Made by a program: the position numbers and the translations under genes. Below are positions 37,853-48,046 of a stretch of DNA of 64,000 nt, piece by piece. The notes under the pieces were generated by a model that was not told where the DNA came from, did no database searches, and saw only the letters and a program-made list of their open reading frames with translations. The DNA comes from Prevotella sp. (GTDB taxonomy: Bacteria > Bacteroidota > Bacteroidia > Bacteroidales > Bacteroidaceae), in assembly GCA_016291005.1 (NCBI GenBank), contig JAEEVT010000001.1:1-64000 (forward strand), in the 5' to 3' direction. The first letter of the stretch is position 1. Each line of letters opens with the position of its first letter.

Positions 37853-40804
37853 ATGAAAAATATAAAGATTAACATATTGCTTTTTGCCATGATGGCTGCA
37901 TCGCCACTGACGGTCAATGCTCAGGCTACTGACGCCGCTGACGAGGCTGCCGATACTACCGTGGTGAAAAAGAAAGTCCATGTTGCTTTCCGCGACACGG
38001 ATGCTGACCATCTGCTCGGAGGTGTTTCCTACGTTGACATGGAAGAGCTGTCGAAGAAGGATTATACCATGAGTAGCCTTGAAGACATGTATGCACTTGT
38101 CGGTGGATGGAACGGCAACAACCTCTGGGGTATGGACAACGACCGCCTCGACAATAACGACAACAGCAACATGCCCCTCGTGATTATCGATGGTGTGAAG
38201 CGTCCATCCAACAACGTGCTGCCTTCTGAAATCGAGCAGATCACCTTCCTCAAGGGTGCACAGGCTGTCGTACTCTATGGTGCCAAGGGTGCCAAGGGTG
38301 CCATTCTCATCACCACCAAGCGTAGCCATGTTGACGGTCTCCAGATTACTGCCACTGCAAATACTGGTTTCCATGTGGCAAAGGAGTTCCCCGAGTATAT
38401 CGGTTCTGCTGAGTACATGACGCTCTATAACGAAGCTCGTCTCAACGACGGCCTCGATCCCAAGTACACCCAGCAGGACATCTACAACCATGCTTCAGGC
38501 TTGAATCCCTACCGCTATCCCAATGTCAACTACTATTCTGACGAGTATGTCCGCAAGATGTACAACCGTTCAGATGCCACGTTGGAGATTGCAGGTGGTG
38601 GTACTCGTGCACACTTCTACACGAACATCAACTACTATCGCAGTGAAGACCTCCTGAACTTCGGTCCGGCAAAGGACAACTATACCGACCGCTTCAGTGT
38701 TCGTGGTAATGTCGACCTCGTGGTCAACAAGCTCATCAAGGGTTTTGCCAACGCAAGTGCTACCTTCTATAATGAGCACAAGAACAAGGGTGACTTCTGG
38801 GGTGAGGCAGCAAGCATGCGTCCGAACTTCCCCGAGAACGCCGCACCGCTGATTCCTATCGACATGGTTGACCCCAATGCCTCGAAGGCTCTGGCCATCC
38901 TGGGCAAGTCGCTCAACCTGCTCGATGGCAAGTATTTCCCCGGTGGTACAAAGACCACCCAGACCAACGCCATAGCAGACTGCTACTTCGGTGGTAAGAC
39001 GCAGGCCATCAGCCGTCAGTTCCAGTTCGATGCAGGTATCATCTACGACCTGAACAAGTTCGTCAATGGTCTGTCGTTCAAGACCCTGTTCTCTATCGAC
39101 TATGCTGCTAACTACAGCCTCTCCTATAATAATAAGTACGCTGTGTTCATCCCCACTTGGAGTAATTATAACACAAACGATGCCATCGTGGCTCTCACCC
39201 AGCAGAACGACGAAATCGTGACAGGTCACATGTCCATGGCCGACACGAAGTACCGTCAGACCATCACTTGGAACGGTCATTTCGACTACGACCATACCTT
39301 TGCTGACAAGCATCACGTAACAGGTATGTTGCTCGCCAGTATGTACACCACAACACGTAGTGGCGAATACCATCGTTATGCCAATGCCAACTTAGGTCTT
39401 CTGGCTTCTTACGACTATATGGGCCGCTACTTTGCCGAGGCTTCCTTTGCCGGCGTACATTCTGCACGTCTGAAGGAAGGTCACCGCGAGGCCATCTCAC
39501 CGTCATTCACCATCGGTTGGAACCTGGCCAAGGAGAACTTCATGAAGGACAGCTTCGTTGACGACTTGCTCATCAGCGGTTCATACAGCAACCTGAGTGA
39601 GGACATCGACGTCTATATGGGCGAGAAGTACTTCTACCTCTACGATGCCACATGGTCAAATACCGGTAGCGGCTTCTCCTGGAACGAAGGTGTCAGCACC
39701 AACCGCACCTTCTCACAATCTGGTAGTAACCCCTCTCTCGACTTCATTCATCGTAAGGAATGGTCTATCAGCCTGCGCGGCTCGTTCTTCAAGAAGCTGA
39801 TCTCGACGCAGCTGACATACTTCAATACGGATATGGATGGCTTCATCATCCAGAACCCGTCCCAGTTCCCGTCACACCTTTCTGGCGGCCTCTCCGGCAG
39901 TTCGTTCAAGCCGACCATCAACAATAACATCCAGAACCGCAAGGGCCTTGACTTCAGCGTAACGGCTCAGAAGCAGTTCGGTAAGGTTCATGCCGAGTTA
40001 GGCGTTGTCGGTACTTATCTTACGACCGAGTGGAAGAAGTACGATGAACTTAAGGAATATGACTACCAGAAGGCAGAGGGTCGTCCCCTTGACGCCATGT
40101 GGGGCTACAACTGCTTAGGCTTCTACACCATCGATGACTTCGACGTCAGCACAACCACTGACGGCAAGGTGAAGTACACGTTGAAGAAGGATCTTCCTAC
40201 TCCCGCCATTGGTGGTACCATCATGCCTGGTGACCTGAAGTACGAGGATGTCAACGACGATAAGCGTATTGACAGCAAAGACCAGGTTGAGCTTGGCAAG
40301 TGGGGCACATACGGTTCTCCTTTCACGCTGGGTGTGAACCTCACGCTCAAGTATAAGAACTGGACGCTCTTCGTGTTAGGCAATGGACAGTTTGGTGCAA
40401 AAGGTATGAAGAATGGTGGCTACTACTATATGCAGGGTGACGCCAAGTATTCGGTCAATGTGCGCAATCGCATACATTATAATTATGATGATAATGGTAT
40501 TATTACCGGCTTTGCCAATCCCGATGCTACTCATCCGCGTCTGACCTCTCTGAGCTCGGCAAACAATGCTGCCGCATCAACATTCTGGATCTACAGCACT
40601 GACCGCTTCAACCTCCGCAAGGTACAGCTGACCTACGACTTCCCGAAGGAGTTGTTCGAAGGCAAGTGGGTCAACGCACTCTCTATCTATGTCAATGGTA
40701 ACGACCTCCTGACCTTCTCCAAGGAGCGCAAGCTGATGGAGACCAGCGTAGGTTACGCACCTCAGACTCGTTTCTATAACCTCGGTGTGAAAGTAACGCT
40801 CTGA
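37853..40804 (+). CDS. SusC/RagA family outer membrane protein, second copy (XusC-like)
   Basis: 'ITFLKGAQAVVLYGAKGAKGAILITTKR' plug motif, C-terminal beta-barrel 'TRFYNLGVKVTL'. Confidence 0.93.
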   Translation: MKNIKINILLFAMMAASPLTVNAQATDAADEAADTTVVKKKVHVAFRDTDADHLLGGVSYVDMEELSKKDYTMSSLEDMYALVGGWNGNNLWGMDNDRLDNNDNSNMPLVIIDGVKRPSNNVLPSEIEQITFLKGAQAVVLYGAKGAKGAILITTKRSHVDGLQITATANTGFHVAKEFPEYIGSAEYMTLYNEARLNDGLDPKYTQQDIYNHASGLNPYRYPNVNYYSDEYVRKMYNRSDATLEIAGGGTRAHFYTNINYYRSEDLLNFGPAKDNYTDRFSVRGNVDLVVNKLIKGFANASATFYNEHKNKGDFWGEAASMRPNFPENAAPLIPIDMVDPNASKALAILGKSLNLLDGKYFPGGTKTTQTNAIADCYFGGKTQAISRQFQFDAGIIYDLNKFVNGLSFKTLFSIDYAANYSLSYNNKYAVFIPTWSNYNTNDAIVALTQQNDEIVTGHMSMADTKYRQTITWNGHFDYDHTFADKHHVTGMLLASMYTTTRSGEYHRYANANLGLLASYDYMGRYFAEASFAGVHSARLKEGHREAISPSFTIGWNLAKENFMKDSFVDDLLISGSYSNLSEDIDVYMGEKYFYLYDATWSNTGSGFSWNEGVSTNRTFSQSGSNPSLDFIHRKEWSISLRGSFFKKLISTQLTYFNTDMDGFIIQNPSQFPSHLSGGLSGSSFKPTINNNIQNRKGLDFSVTAQKQFGKVHAELGVVGTYLTTEWKKYDELKEYDYQKAEGRPLDAMWGYNCLGFYTIDDFDVSTTTDGKVKYTLKKDLPTPAIGGTIMPGDLKYEDVNDDKRIDSKDQVELGKWGTYGSPFTLGVNLTLKYKNWTLFVLGNGQFGAKGMKNGGYYYMQGDAKYSVNVRNRIHYNYDDNGIITGFANPDATHPRLTSLSSANNAAASTFWIYSTDRFNLRKVQLTYDFPKELFEGKWVNALSIYVNGNDLLTFSKERKLMETSVGYAPQTRFYNLGVKVTL

Positions 40805-40845
40805 TACAATAAACAATAAACGTTAAACAATAAATATTGTGTAGG

Positions 40846-42696
40846 ATGAAAAATAAAGCAATTATAAAAAGACTAACCAGTAGAATAACGGTTATTGGTT
40901 ATTGTTTATTGGTTATCGGCATGTTCTGCTCGTGCGACGACATGTTTGAGCCGGCAGACGAGAACAACCGACAGGCGGAAGACATGACCGAGGAGTCTCT
41001 GTATGCACACGGTCTGCTCATCTATGGCTATGACCGCCTGCCTTATATCACGACCACTCAGACCGATGTGGCCACTGACGATGCTGTCACCAACTTGAAG
41101 AATAGTGCTTACCTGAACATGGCCACCGGTACTTGGGCAGCGGACAACAACCCGATGTCCATCTGGGACCAGTGTAAGGACGGCATCCAGTATGTCAACA
41201 TCTTCATGACCATCGTGGAGAAGGTAAAGTGGGCTCCGAGTGCTGCCTCAAAGCAGAAAATGTTCATCGACCGCCTAAAGGGCGAGGCTTTCGGACTGCG
41301 CGCACTTTTCTACTACTATCTGCTCCAGAATCACGGAGGCTATACCAATGAGGGCGAACTTCTCGGCGTACCCCTGCTGACAAAGCCCGAAGACGGTAGT
41401 TCTGACTTCAATCAGGTACGTGCACCCTTTGCAGACTGCATCAAGCAGATTTATGCTGACTGCGACAGCGCCATGCTGCTCCTTCCCTTTAGCTATGAAG
41501 ATATCAGCAGCGATGCCGACATCCCCGCTAAGTACAAGGCACTTGGAGCTAATGTTTCCGGTTTCAACCTCGTGTTTGGTCTCAAGGCAAGAAACCTCAT
41601 GTCTGCTAAGATTGCCGAGGCAGTCAAGGCACAGGCAGCCACTCTCGCTGCCAGTCCCGCTTTCCGCGAACAGAGTGGTGTTACAGCTGCTGAGGCTGCT
41701 AAGCTCTGCGCCAACGTCCTCAATCGCATCGGCGGTTTGGACGGTTTCGACCCGACAGGTAACATCTGGTATAAGAACAAGTCAAAGCTGGAACCCAGCG
41801 GAGGTGAGATGCCGGAAATTCTTTGGCGTGAAGACCGTCATAAAAATGCTTCTCAGGAAGCCGATAACTTCCCCCCATCGCTCTATGGCAGGGGTCAGGT
41901 CAACCCGTCGCAGAACTTGGTCGATGCCTTCCCCATGCGTAACGGTCGTCCCATCTCTGATCCCCTGTCCGGTTATGATCCCAAGAATCCGTATACTAAT
42001 CGCGACCCGCGTCTCGCTGATGACATCCTTTTCAATGGCGTGACCTTCAGAAGGAGCGAAATCATCACGGGTACTTATCCTAATGATAAGAACGAGACTT
42101 ACGACAACCTGAACTTCGGCTCTGGCTCAACACGTACCGGATACTACCTGTTGAAGCTTCTGCGTGACGATGTCAGTCCGCAGTCCAGCTCACTCATCGA
42201 GCAGCAGCACATCTATCCGCGTATTCGCTATACGGAAATCTTCTTGGATTATGCTGAAATGGCCAACGATGCCTGGGGACCCAAGGTCGACGGTGCCAAT
42301 GTCGGTTACACCGCCTACGATGTCATCCATGCCATCCGTACCCGTGCAGGACTTGCAACCAATGAGGTGGGTCTTCCTCTTGCTGAGGGCGACGTCTATC
42401 TTGAGGAGTGCGCTGCCGACCAGAGCAAGATGACAAACCTCATCCGTAACGAGCGCCGCATAGAGCTTTGCTTTGAGAACAAGCGCTTCTGGGACATGCG
42501 CCGCTGGCTGCTCCCGCTCAACGAGACTGTCAAGGGTGTGAGAATTGACCGTAACGAAGAAACGGGCGTGCTCAGCTATACCATCATCGACGTCGAGGAG
42601 CGTAAATACTACAACGACTATCAGATGTACGGCCCCATTCCGAAGGGTGAGGTCATGAAGTGGAGCAACCTCAAGCAAAACAAAGGCTGGCAGTAA
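40846..42696 (+). CDS. SusD/RagB family lipoprotein, second copy (XusD-like)
   Basis: Lipobox 'VIGMFCSCDDMFEP'; 'FGLRALFYYYLLQNHGG'; C-term 'MYGPIPKGEVMKWSNLKQNKGWQ'. Confidence 0.92.
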   Translation: MKNKAIIKRLTSRITVIGYCLLVIGMFCSCDDMFEPADENNRQAEDMTEESLYAHGLLIYGYDRLPYITTTQTDVATDDAVTNLKNSAYLNMATGTWAADNNPMSIWDQCKDGIQYVNIFMTIVEKVKWAPSAASKQKMFIDRLKGEAFGLRALFYYYLLQNHGGYTNEGELLGVPLLTKPEDGSSDFNQVRAPFADCIKQIYADCDSAMLLLPFSYEDISSDADIPAKYKALGANVSGFNLVFGLKARNLMSAKIAEAVKAQAATLAASPAFREQSGVTAAEAAKLCANVLNRIGGLDGFDPTGNIWYKNKSKLEPSGGEMPEILWREDRHKNASQEADNFPPSLYGRGQVNPSQNLVDAFPMRNGRPISDPLSGYDPKNPYTNRDPRLADDILFNGVTFRRSEIITGTYPNDKNETYDNLNFGSGSTRTGYYLLKLLRDDVSPQSSSLIEQQHIYPRIRYTEIFLDYAEMANDAWGPKVDGANVGYTAYDVIHAIRTRAGLATNEVGLPLAEGDVYLEECAADQSKMTNLIRNERRIELCFENKRFWDMRRWLLPLNETVKGVRIDRNEETGVLSYTIIDVEERKYYNDYQMYGPIPKGEVMKWSNLKQNKGWQ

Positions 42697-42783
42697 AAAG
42701 CGCTTCGCTAATGAATAGTGAATTATACCGCTTTTGAAGTGTAAATGAAAAGTTCAAAGTTCAAAGTTCAAAGTTCAAAGTTT

Positions 42784-43908
42784 ATGAAACTCAAGAAATA
42801 TATATATGGTGTAGTTTTGGGAGCCTTCTCTCTCACCTGTGCATCTTGTTACAATGCAGACAGAGAGTTCCCTGACTATGAGGATGGCACTACTGCCTTC
42901 TTTGCATATCAGGATCCGGTGCGTACCCTCGTGTTGGGTAACGACATCTACGACAATCAGCTCGACAACGAGCACAAGTGCCGCATCTGGGCTACCATGG
43001 GCGGAGCCTACGGCGGACGTAACGCTGTAGTGGACTTCGTCGTTGACCCCACGCTCTGCGACAACCTCTGGTTTACCGACGCCGGCGGCAACCCGAATAC
43101 TCCAGTTCTGCCCATGCCGTCGGAATACTACAAACTGGCCTCGAACCAGATTCCCTACAATGGCGATGTCCGTGGCTATGTTGAGGTGCAGTTCACCGAT
43201 GCCTTCTTTGCCGACCCCAAGTCGATAGAGAATACATACGTCATTCCTTTGGTGATGACCAACGTCACTGGCATTGACCACATCCTTCGTGGTACGCCGC
43301 GTGAGGGCCTCACCCCGTCGCGCACTTGTACCGAGGACTGGGACATTCTGGCAAAAGACTACGTGCTCTACCTTGTTAAGTATATGAACCCCTGGCAGGG
43401 TAAGTATATCCGCCGTGGTGTTGACATCGTGACGGAAAAGGGTCAGACCAAGACCGTTATCCGCAAGGATACGACCCTCATCAATACCGACCGTGAGCAT
43501 TACAAGGAGAATCCCGTCAACCAGAACGACGAAGTCTGTGGTATCACCACCAAGAATATGACGCAGGCCATCTTCACTCCATCGTTCAAGACTTCTGGTG
43601 CCTCTATCGCTTGTAACCTCATCCTGACGTTCAATGGTAATCAGTGTACCGTCTCTACCGACGATCCCGACGTGACGGCTACCGGTTCTGGCGAATTCAT
43701 CACCAAGGGTACTGAGAGAGCTGAATACAAGGACTACCAGTGGGGAAGCAACAACGGACAGCCCGTCCAGCGTGATATCCTCCGTCTGGCTTATGAGGTG
43801 AAATTCGCCAAAAACGACATTCAGGTTTCTACCACTGATACTTTGGTTGTCCAGACGCGCGAATCGAACCAAAAACAATTCTTTGCACCAAAATACGTTA
43901 AGAATTGA
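42784..43908 (+). CDS. DUF1735-like surface lipoprotein (XusE position)
   Basis: Lipobox 'SLTCASCYNAD'; DUF1735-like 'DNEHKCRIWATMGGAYGGRNAVVDFVVDPTLC'; position after two SusC/D pairs. Confidence 0.75.
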   Translation: MKLKKYIYGVVLGAFSLTCASCYNADREFPDYEDGTTAFFAYQDPVRTLVLGNDIYDNQLDNEHKCRIWATMGGAYGGRNAVVDFVVDPTLCDNLWFTDAGGNPNTPVLPMPSEYYKLASNQIPYNGDVRGYVEVQFTDAFFADPKSIENTYVIPLVMTNVTGIDHILRGTPREGLTPSRTCTEDWDILAKDYVLYLVKYMNPWQGKYIRRGVDIVTEKGQTKTVIRKDTTLINTDREHYKENPVNQNDEVCGITTKNMTQAIFTPSFKTSGASIACNLILTFNGNQCTVSTDDPDVTATGSGEFITKGTERAEYKDYQWGSNNGQPVQRDILRLAYEVKFAKNDIQVSTTDTLVVQTRESNQKQFFAPKYVKN

Positions 43909-43948
43909 AAATTGAAAAGTGATAATTGAAAATTTGGAGGCTAAGAAT

Positions 43949-45604
43949 ATGAATAAGATTTTTAGAAACGTCATTTTGGTGTTGGCAGCAGGCACATTCG
44001 TTGTTTCCTGTGCCGACTATAATGAGACGAACGATTTCAAGGCTGACCCGGATCCTTCTTACAAAGAGCATTATAAGGACTTGGCTCCCGTGAAGTCATA
44101 TCTCAACAGGGACCAGTATCCCAACCTGAAGCTTGGTGCTCAGCTCAAGGTCACCGAGTTCAACAAGCAGGAACTGGCTCACTCTGCAGTGGTTACCAAC
44201 TTCGATAATGTCAGCTTCGGATCCTCTTTGATGTCGGGTACCATCGTCAATGCCAAGGGTGTGATGAACTTCCTCGACATGAGCGACCTGCTCACCCACG
44301 TGGAAGAGATTGGTTATGAGGTTTATGGCAGCCCGATAGCATCGAACGCCAACCAGGCAGACGACTGGATTAAGTTCCTGACAGCGCCTATTGAAATTCC
44401 CGTTGACTTCGTAGAAGGAAAGAAGGTGAACTTCAACGACAGCGCCGTAGGTGAATATCATGGTACCATTGAAAAGGGTACTGCTTCCATCGCCAAATAC
44501 GATGGTCAGAACTGTCTGAAGATCGGAACCCAGACCAATGTCCATATTGTCGAAGGCTTCGAGGTCGACCCCCTCGCCAAGTACACCTGTACCTTCTGGA
44601 TGAGGAGCGACAAGGATGCTACTTTTACCGTCACCTTCTCCGGAAAGAAAGTTGATGGAAGCGGAACTGACGGAAAGTGGATCGTCAAGGCTGGTAAATG
44701 GACGAAGTGCGTCGTGGAGAGCCAGAGTGCAGAAGACGTCACTGAGGGTTACCTGAGAATCGAGAACACCCGTTCCAGTGTCATCTACATACAGAAGGTT
44801 GAAGAGGGTTACTTCCCCGACAATCACCGTCCGCAGACCGAGCAGGAGACGAGGGATACCATCAACTATGCCCTCAACGCATGGTGTGACGGTCTGATGA
44901 AGATCAACAATGGACGTATCAAGTCGTTCGACCTCATCGAGGAGGCCATCGACTCCAAGTCTGAACTTGAGAGCGGCGTTTATGACCTTAAGCACACTAC
45001 TGATAAGATTTACTGGCAGGATGTCTTAGGCAGTGACCAGTATGCTCCAGTTGTGTCGAGGGTGGCAAGTGCCGCATTCCAGAAATACAACGGCAACCAA
45101 GAAGAGCTGAGGTTCTTCATCAGCGAGGTAGGTCTCGAGAATCCGAAGATGTTTGAGAGCCTGAAGTACTGGATTGGCATCTGGGACAACAATGGTGCCA
45201 AGATTGACGGTATCAATGCCAAACTCAGCCTCACCTATAGCGAGGATCCTACCAAGCAGGCTGCTAATGTCACTTCGTTGGAAACCCTGCTGGCTAACCT
45301 GGCCTCTACGGGCAAGCTCATCCGTCTCTCCAACTTCGACATCAAGTATCAGGATGCTGAAGGAGCCAATGTGACGGCAGATAAGATTACCGATGAGCAG
45401 CGTCAGAAGCTCGCCGACTACTATGCCTTCGTCATCAAGAGCTACATGACCAAGATTCCTCACGACAAGCAGGCAGGCTTCGCTAAGGGCAATCTGGCAG
45501 ACACGAGCGACCCCGTCGGTCTCTGGTCTGTCGACAGCAAGAGCAAGGACTGGGTGCGCACGGCTACCTATAAGGCATTTTGTGACGCCCTCAGCGGACA
45601 ATAA
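43949..45604 (+). CDS. GH10-like lipoprotein with inserted CBM4/9-like domain and degenerate catalytic site
   Basis: Lipobox 'TFVVSCADYN'; GH10-like skeleton ('FDLIEEAID', 'LIRLSNFDIKYQ', 'KLADYYAFVIKSYM', 'GLWSVDSKSKDWV') but nucleophile Glu and His motifs absent. Confidence 0.7.
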   Translation: MNKIFRNVILVLAAGTFVVSCADYNETNDFKADPDPSYKEHYKDLAPVKSYLNRDQYPNLKLGAQLKVTEFNKQELAHSAVVTNFDNVSFGSSLMSGTIVNAKGVMNFLDMSDLLTHVEEIGYEVYGSPIASNANQADDWIKFLTAPIEIPVDFVEGKKVNFNDSAVGEYHGTIEKGTASIAKYDGQNCLKIGTQTNVHIVEGFEVDPLAKYTCTFWMRSDKDATFTVTFSGKKVDGSGTDGKWIVKAGKWTKCVVESQSAEDVTEGYLRIENTRSSVIYIQKVEEGYFPDNHRPQTEQETRDTINYALNAWCDGLMKINNGRIKSFDLIEEAIDSKSELESGVYDLKHTTDKIYWQDVLGSDQYAPVVSRVASAAFQKYNGNQEELRFFISEVGLENPKMFESLKYWIGIWDNNGAKIDGINAKLSLTYSEDPTKQAANVTSLETLLANLASTGKLIRLSNFDIKYQDAEGANVTADKITDEQRQKLADYYAFVIKSYMTKIPHDKQAGFAKGNLADTSDPVGLWSVDSKSKDWVRTATYKAFCDALSGQ

Positions 45605-45610
45605 TGATTT

Positions 45611-45649
45611 ACCTCCGTTCCCGGCGCACCGGCGTCGGGGACGGCAGGT
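45611..45649 (+). terminator. GC-rich intra-operonic hairpin
   Basis: ACCTCCGTTCCCGGCG caccgg CGTCGGGGACGGCAGGT; no immediate long U-tract. Confidence 0.5.
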
Positions 45650-45725
45650 TCTCTCTTAATATTAAAGACTTTTTTTATTAACTTTTTTATTCAAATTATT
45701 TATTAATCTAAAAATTTTTTCTATT

Positions 45726-47984
45726 ATGAAGAAACTGTTTACACTGATTGCTTTCCTGACGATGTTCATGGGAGCAAAAGCAGCAAACTGGGTTGAAGTC
45801 TACTCCATAGACTATTCAACTAACACAGGTTTCCCATTCTATGTGATGGGTTATGTACCAGAATGGGTTGACGGTGTCATGACCGACTACGGTGCAGACT
45901 TCAGGTATGCAACTCAGGATGTTCTTGATAACGGAGATAGTAATGGTAATGGCAAATTGGCAGAAGGAGAGTCTTCTGTTGGTTCAACGATGACCCAAGG
46001 CCAAGTAGAGTATCAGAAGGTAACGGGTGCTGGCCCATACTGGCACCAGTATTTCATCGCCGATGGTATTCCTACTGCAAACATGAGCAGTTATAAAGTC
46101 GTGGCAATGGTTAAAGCTTCAGAAGCTGTCAACATCAACATTAACATGGGTTGGAGTTGGAGTGAAGATCCTGCATCTGCTACTGTCTCTATCGGCACAG
46201 ATTGGACAGAGGTTGAATGGGAGTATAACGCTGTTAATGGTACTTCTTGTAACCTCGTAGCTCAGCCGGGTACTGCTACCGCAACTATCGAGTGGAAATC
46301 CTTAAAGGTCTATGAAGACCAGAGACAGTCTCGTCCGACCGTATGGCAGCAGTGGCTCACTAAGGATGGTAAGTCTCAAGTCATTGAGACTACCTTTGAT
46401 AAAGTTGCGGGTTATATGGGTAATGCCGAGACTCCTTGGGAAGATGCTACCGTAAGATTTGACGACCAGGAAAAGAACTATCTGATTTGCGCTTGGTCTA
46501 AGGAGAAGGGTAATAACATGAATGAAAATCAGGGTTGGGATCCGTTCCCTGCTAACATTGAAGTTGACCCAACTGATCCAAACAACCACGTGTTTGTTTG
46601 CCATGGTCAGCCTGCTACCACTGAAGGTGATGCTTCTGCATGGGACAACCAGTTCTGGATTGAGTCCCCCAAACAGTGGAAGGCTGGCGAACAGGTTAAG
46701 ATTAAATTCCGCTACAGGGCTTCAAAAACCGTTACTACGCAGACTCAGATTCACCATCAGAACCCCTCAGACTACATGACATGGCAAGGCCTTGGTGATG
46801 TTACTTTCACCGAAGAGTGGCAAGACTATGAAAAGGTTTACTCTTGGCCAAGCGATGGAGCTCGTACTGACGATACTGGTTGGTCGGTTGCTTTCAATCT
46901 GAATGCCAATGACAAGGAAGCTATTGACTTCTATTTCGACGATCTCTCTTGGGAGAGCATGGTACTTGACGAGGGTCTCTTTGTAGCCTCTGCTAACACA
47001 AAGGACGGTATCGAGTATGACTTCGACAATGCTATAGAATTTGTTTATGACGAGGGTGAACAAGCCTACAAAGCTATCGTTGGTGAAAGTGGCTGGGTTA
47101 ATGAGGTCATGATTTCAACCATTCGTGGTAACGATGCTTCCTTCAAGGGCGCTACGCTGAAGCCTGAGAACGCAAGTCTCGTAACGAGCGATCCTGACAA
47201 CTGGCCCAACTATGCTCCAGCAAGCAATGCTAAGATTAAGCTCAACGCAGCTGGTAAGTGGCAGATCATGGTTGACACTAGTGGTGGTCAGATGAACTTC
47301 GTCATGCTTGAGGGTGAACAACCTTCTGAGCCTGTTGATATCATCACTAACCCGATTGTGATTACCGTTAATGCTCTGGAGAGACAGCCGACAGCAGCTG
47401 AGCAGCCTGCTGACGAGGCAGCTGGCATCGCAGAAGGCACAGGTCAGCCTTGGGACAACCAGTTCTTTATTGTTGCAAACCGCGTGCTTGACGCTGGCGA
47501 GGAGACCGTTGTTGAGTTCGACTATGTAGCTACTAAGGAAGCTAATGCTTCTACACAGACTCACGCTCAGCCTGGTAGCTATATCCACAATGCTGCTATT
47601 GGTAATGTGAACTTCACAACTGAGGAGCAGCACTTCCAGGCTGATTACAAGATTCCTGAGGAGGCTGCTGGTAAGGACGCACAGTCTATCGCATTCAACC
47701 TCGCTGAAATCAAGGAGGCTAACGACTATACCCTCAAGAACTTCAAGTGGTATCTGAAGTGTGATGTTGAAGGTAAGACTCCTGAGAATCTGATTAATGC
47801 AACTGGTGACGATAACTTCAAGAGCAAGGTTGTTGGTGGCGATATCGTTCCTGCTGGCATTGAGACCGTAACTACCGAAAACAAGAAGGTATCTAACGTT
47901 ACATACAACCTCGCCGGTCAGCGCGTGTCTAAGGAATACAAGGGCATCGTGATCAGAAACGGCAAAAAGGCTGTGGTTAAGTAA
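45726..47984 (+). CDS. Secreted CBM-like protein with internal domain duplication and conserved C-terminal tail
   Basis: CenC-like region 'SYKVVAMVKASEAVNININMGWSWSEDPASATVSIGTDWTEVEWEY'; two related 'WDNQF(W/F)I...' domains; tail 'YNLAGQRVSKEYKGIVIRNGKKAVVK'. Confidence 0.65.
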   Translation: MKKLFTLIAFLTMFMGAKAANWVEVYSIDYSTNTGFPFYVMGYVPEWVDGVMTDYGADFRYATQDVLDNGDSNGNGKLAEGESSVGSTMTQGQVEYQKVTGAGPYWHQYFIADGIPTANMSSYKVVAMVKASEAVNININMGWSWSEDPASATVSIGTDWTEVEWEYNAVNGTSCNLVAQPGTATATIEWKSLKVYEDQRQSRPTVWQQWLTKDGKSQVIETTFDKVAGYMGNAETPWEDATVRFDDQEKNYLICAWSKEKGNNMNENQGWDPFPANIEVDPTDPNNHVFVCHGQPATTEGDASAWDNQFWIESPKQWKAGEQVKIKFRYRASKTVTTQTQIHHQNPSDYMTWQGLGDVTFTEEWQDYEKVYSWPSDGARTDDTGWSVAFNLNANDKEAIDFYFDDLSWESMVLDEGLFVASANTKDGIEYDFDNAIEFVYDEGEQAYKAIVGESGWVNEVMISTIRGNDASFKGATLKPENASLVTSDPDNWPNYAPASNAKIKLNAAGKWQIMVDTSGGQMNFVMLEGEQPSEPVDIITNPIVITVNALERQPTAAEQPADEAAGIAEGTGQPWDNQFFIVANRVLDAGEETVVEFDYVATKEANASTQTHAQPGSYIHNAAIGNVNFTTEEQHFQADYKIPEEAAGKDAQSIAFNLAEIKEANDYTLKNFKWYLKCDVEGKTPENLINATGDDNFKSKVVGGDIVPAGIETVTTENKKVSNVTYNLAGQRVSKEYKGIVIRNGKKAVVK

Positions 47985-48010
47985 TATATTTCAATAAATA
48001 TATTCAAACC

Positions 48011-48031
48011 ATTACCCCAAGGGTAATTTTT
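48011..48031 (+). terminator. Intrinsic terminator after the CBM-like gene
   Basis: ATTACCC-CAA-GGGTAAT followed by TTTTT. Confidence 0.75.
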
Positions 48032-48046
48032 AGAACTTTACATGTG

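Noticed and set aside
42775-43995. 406-aa minus-strand ORF antisense to the DUF1735-like gene
   Set aside because: Opposite strand encodes a lipoprotein consistent with the operon; ORF has no recognisable domain.
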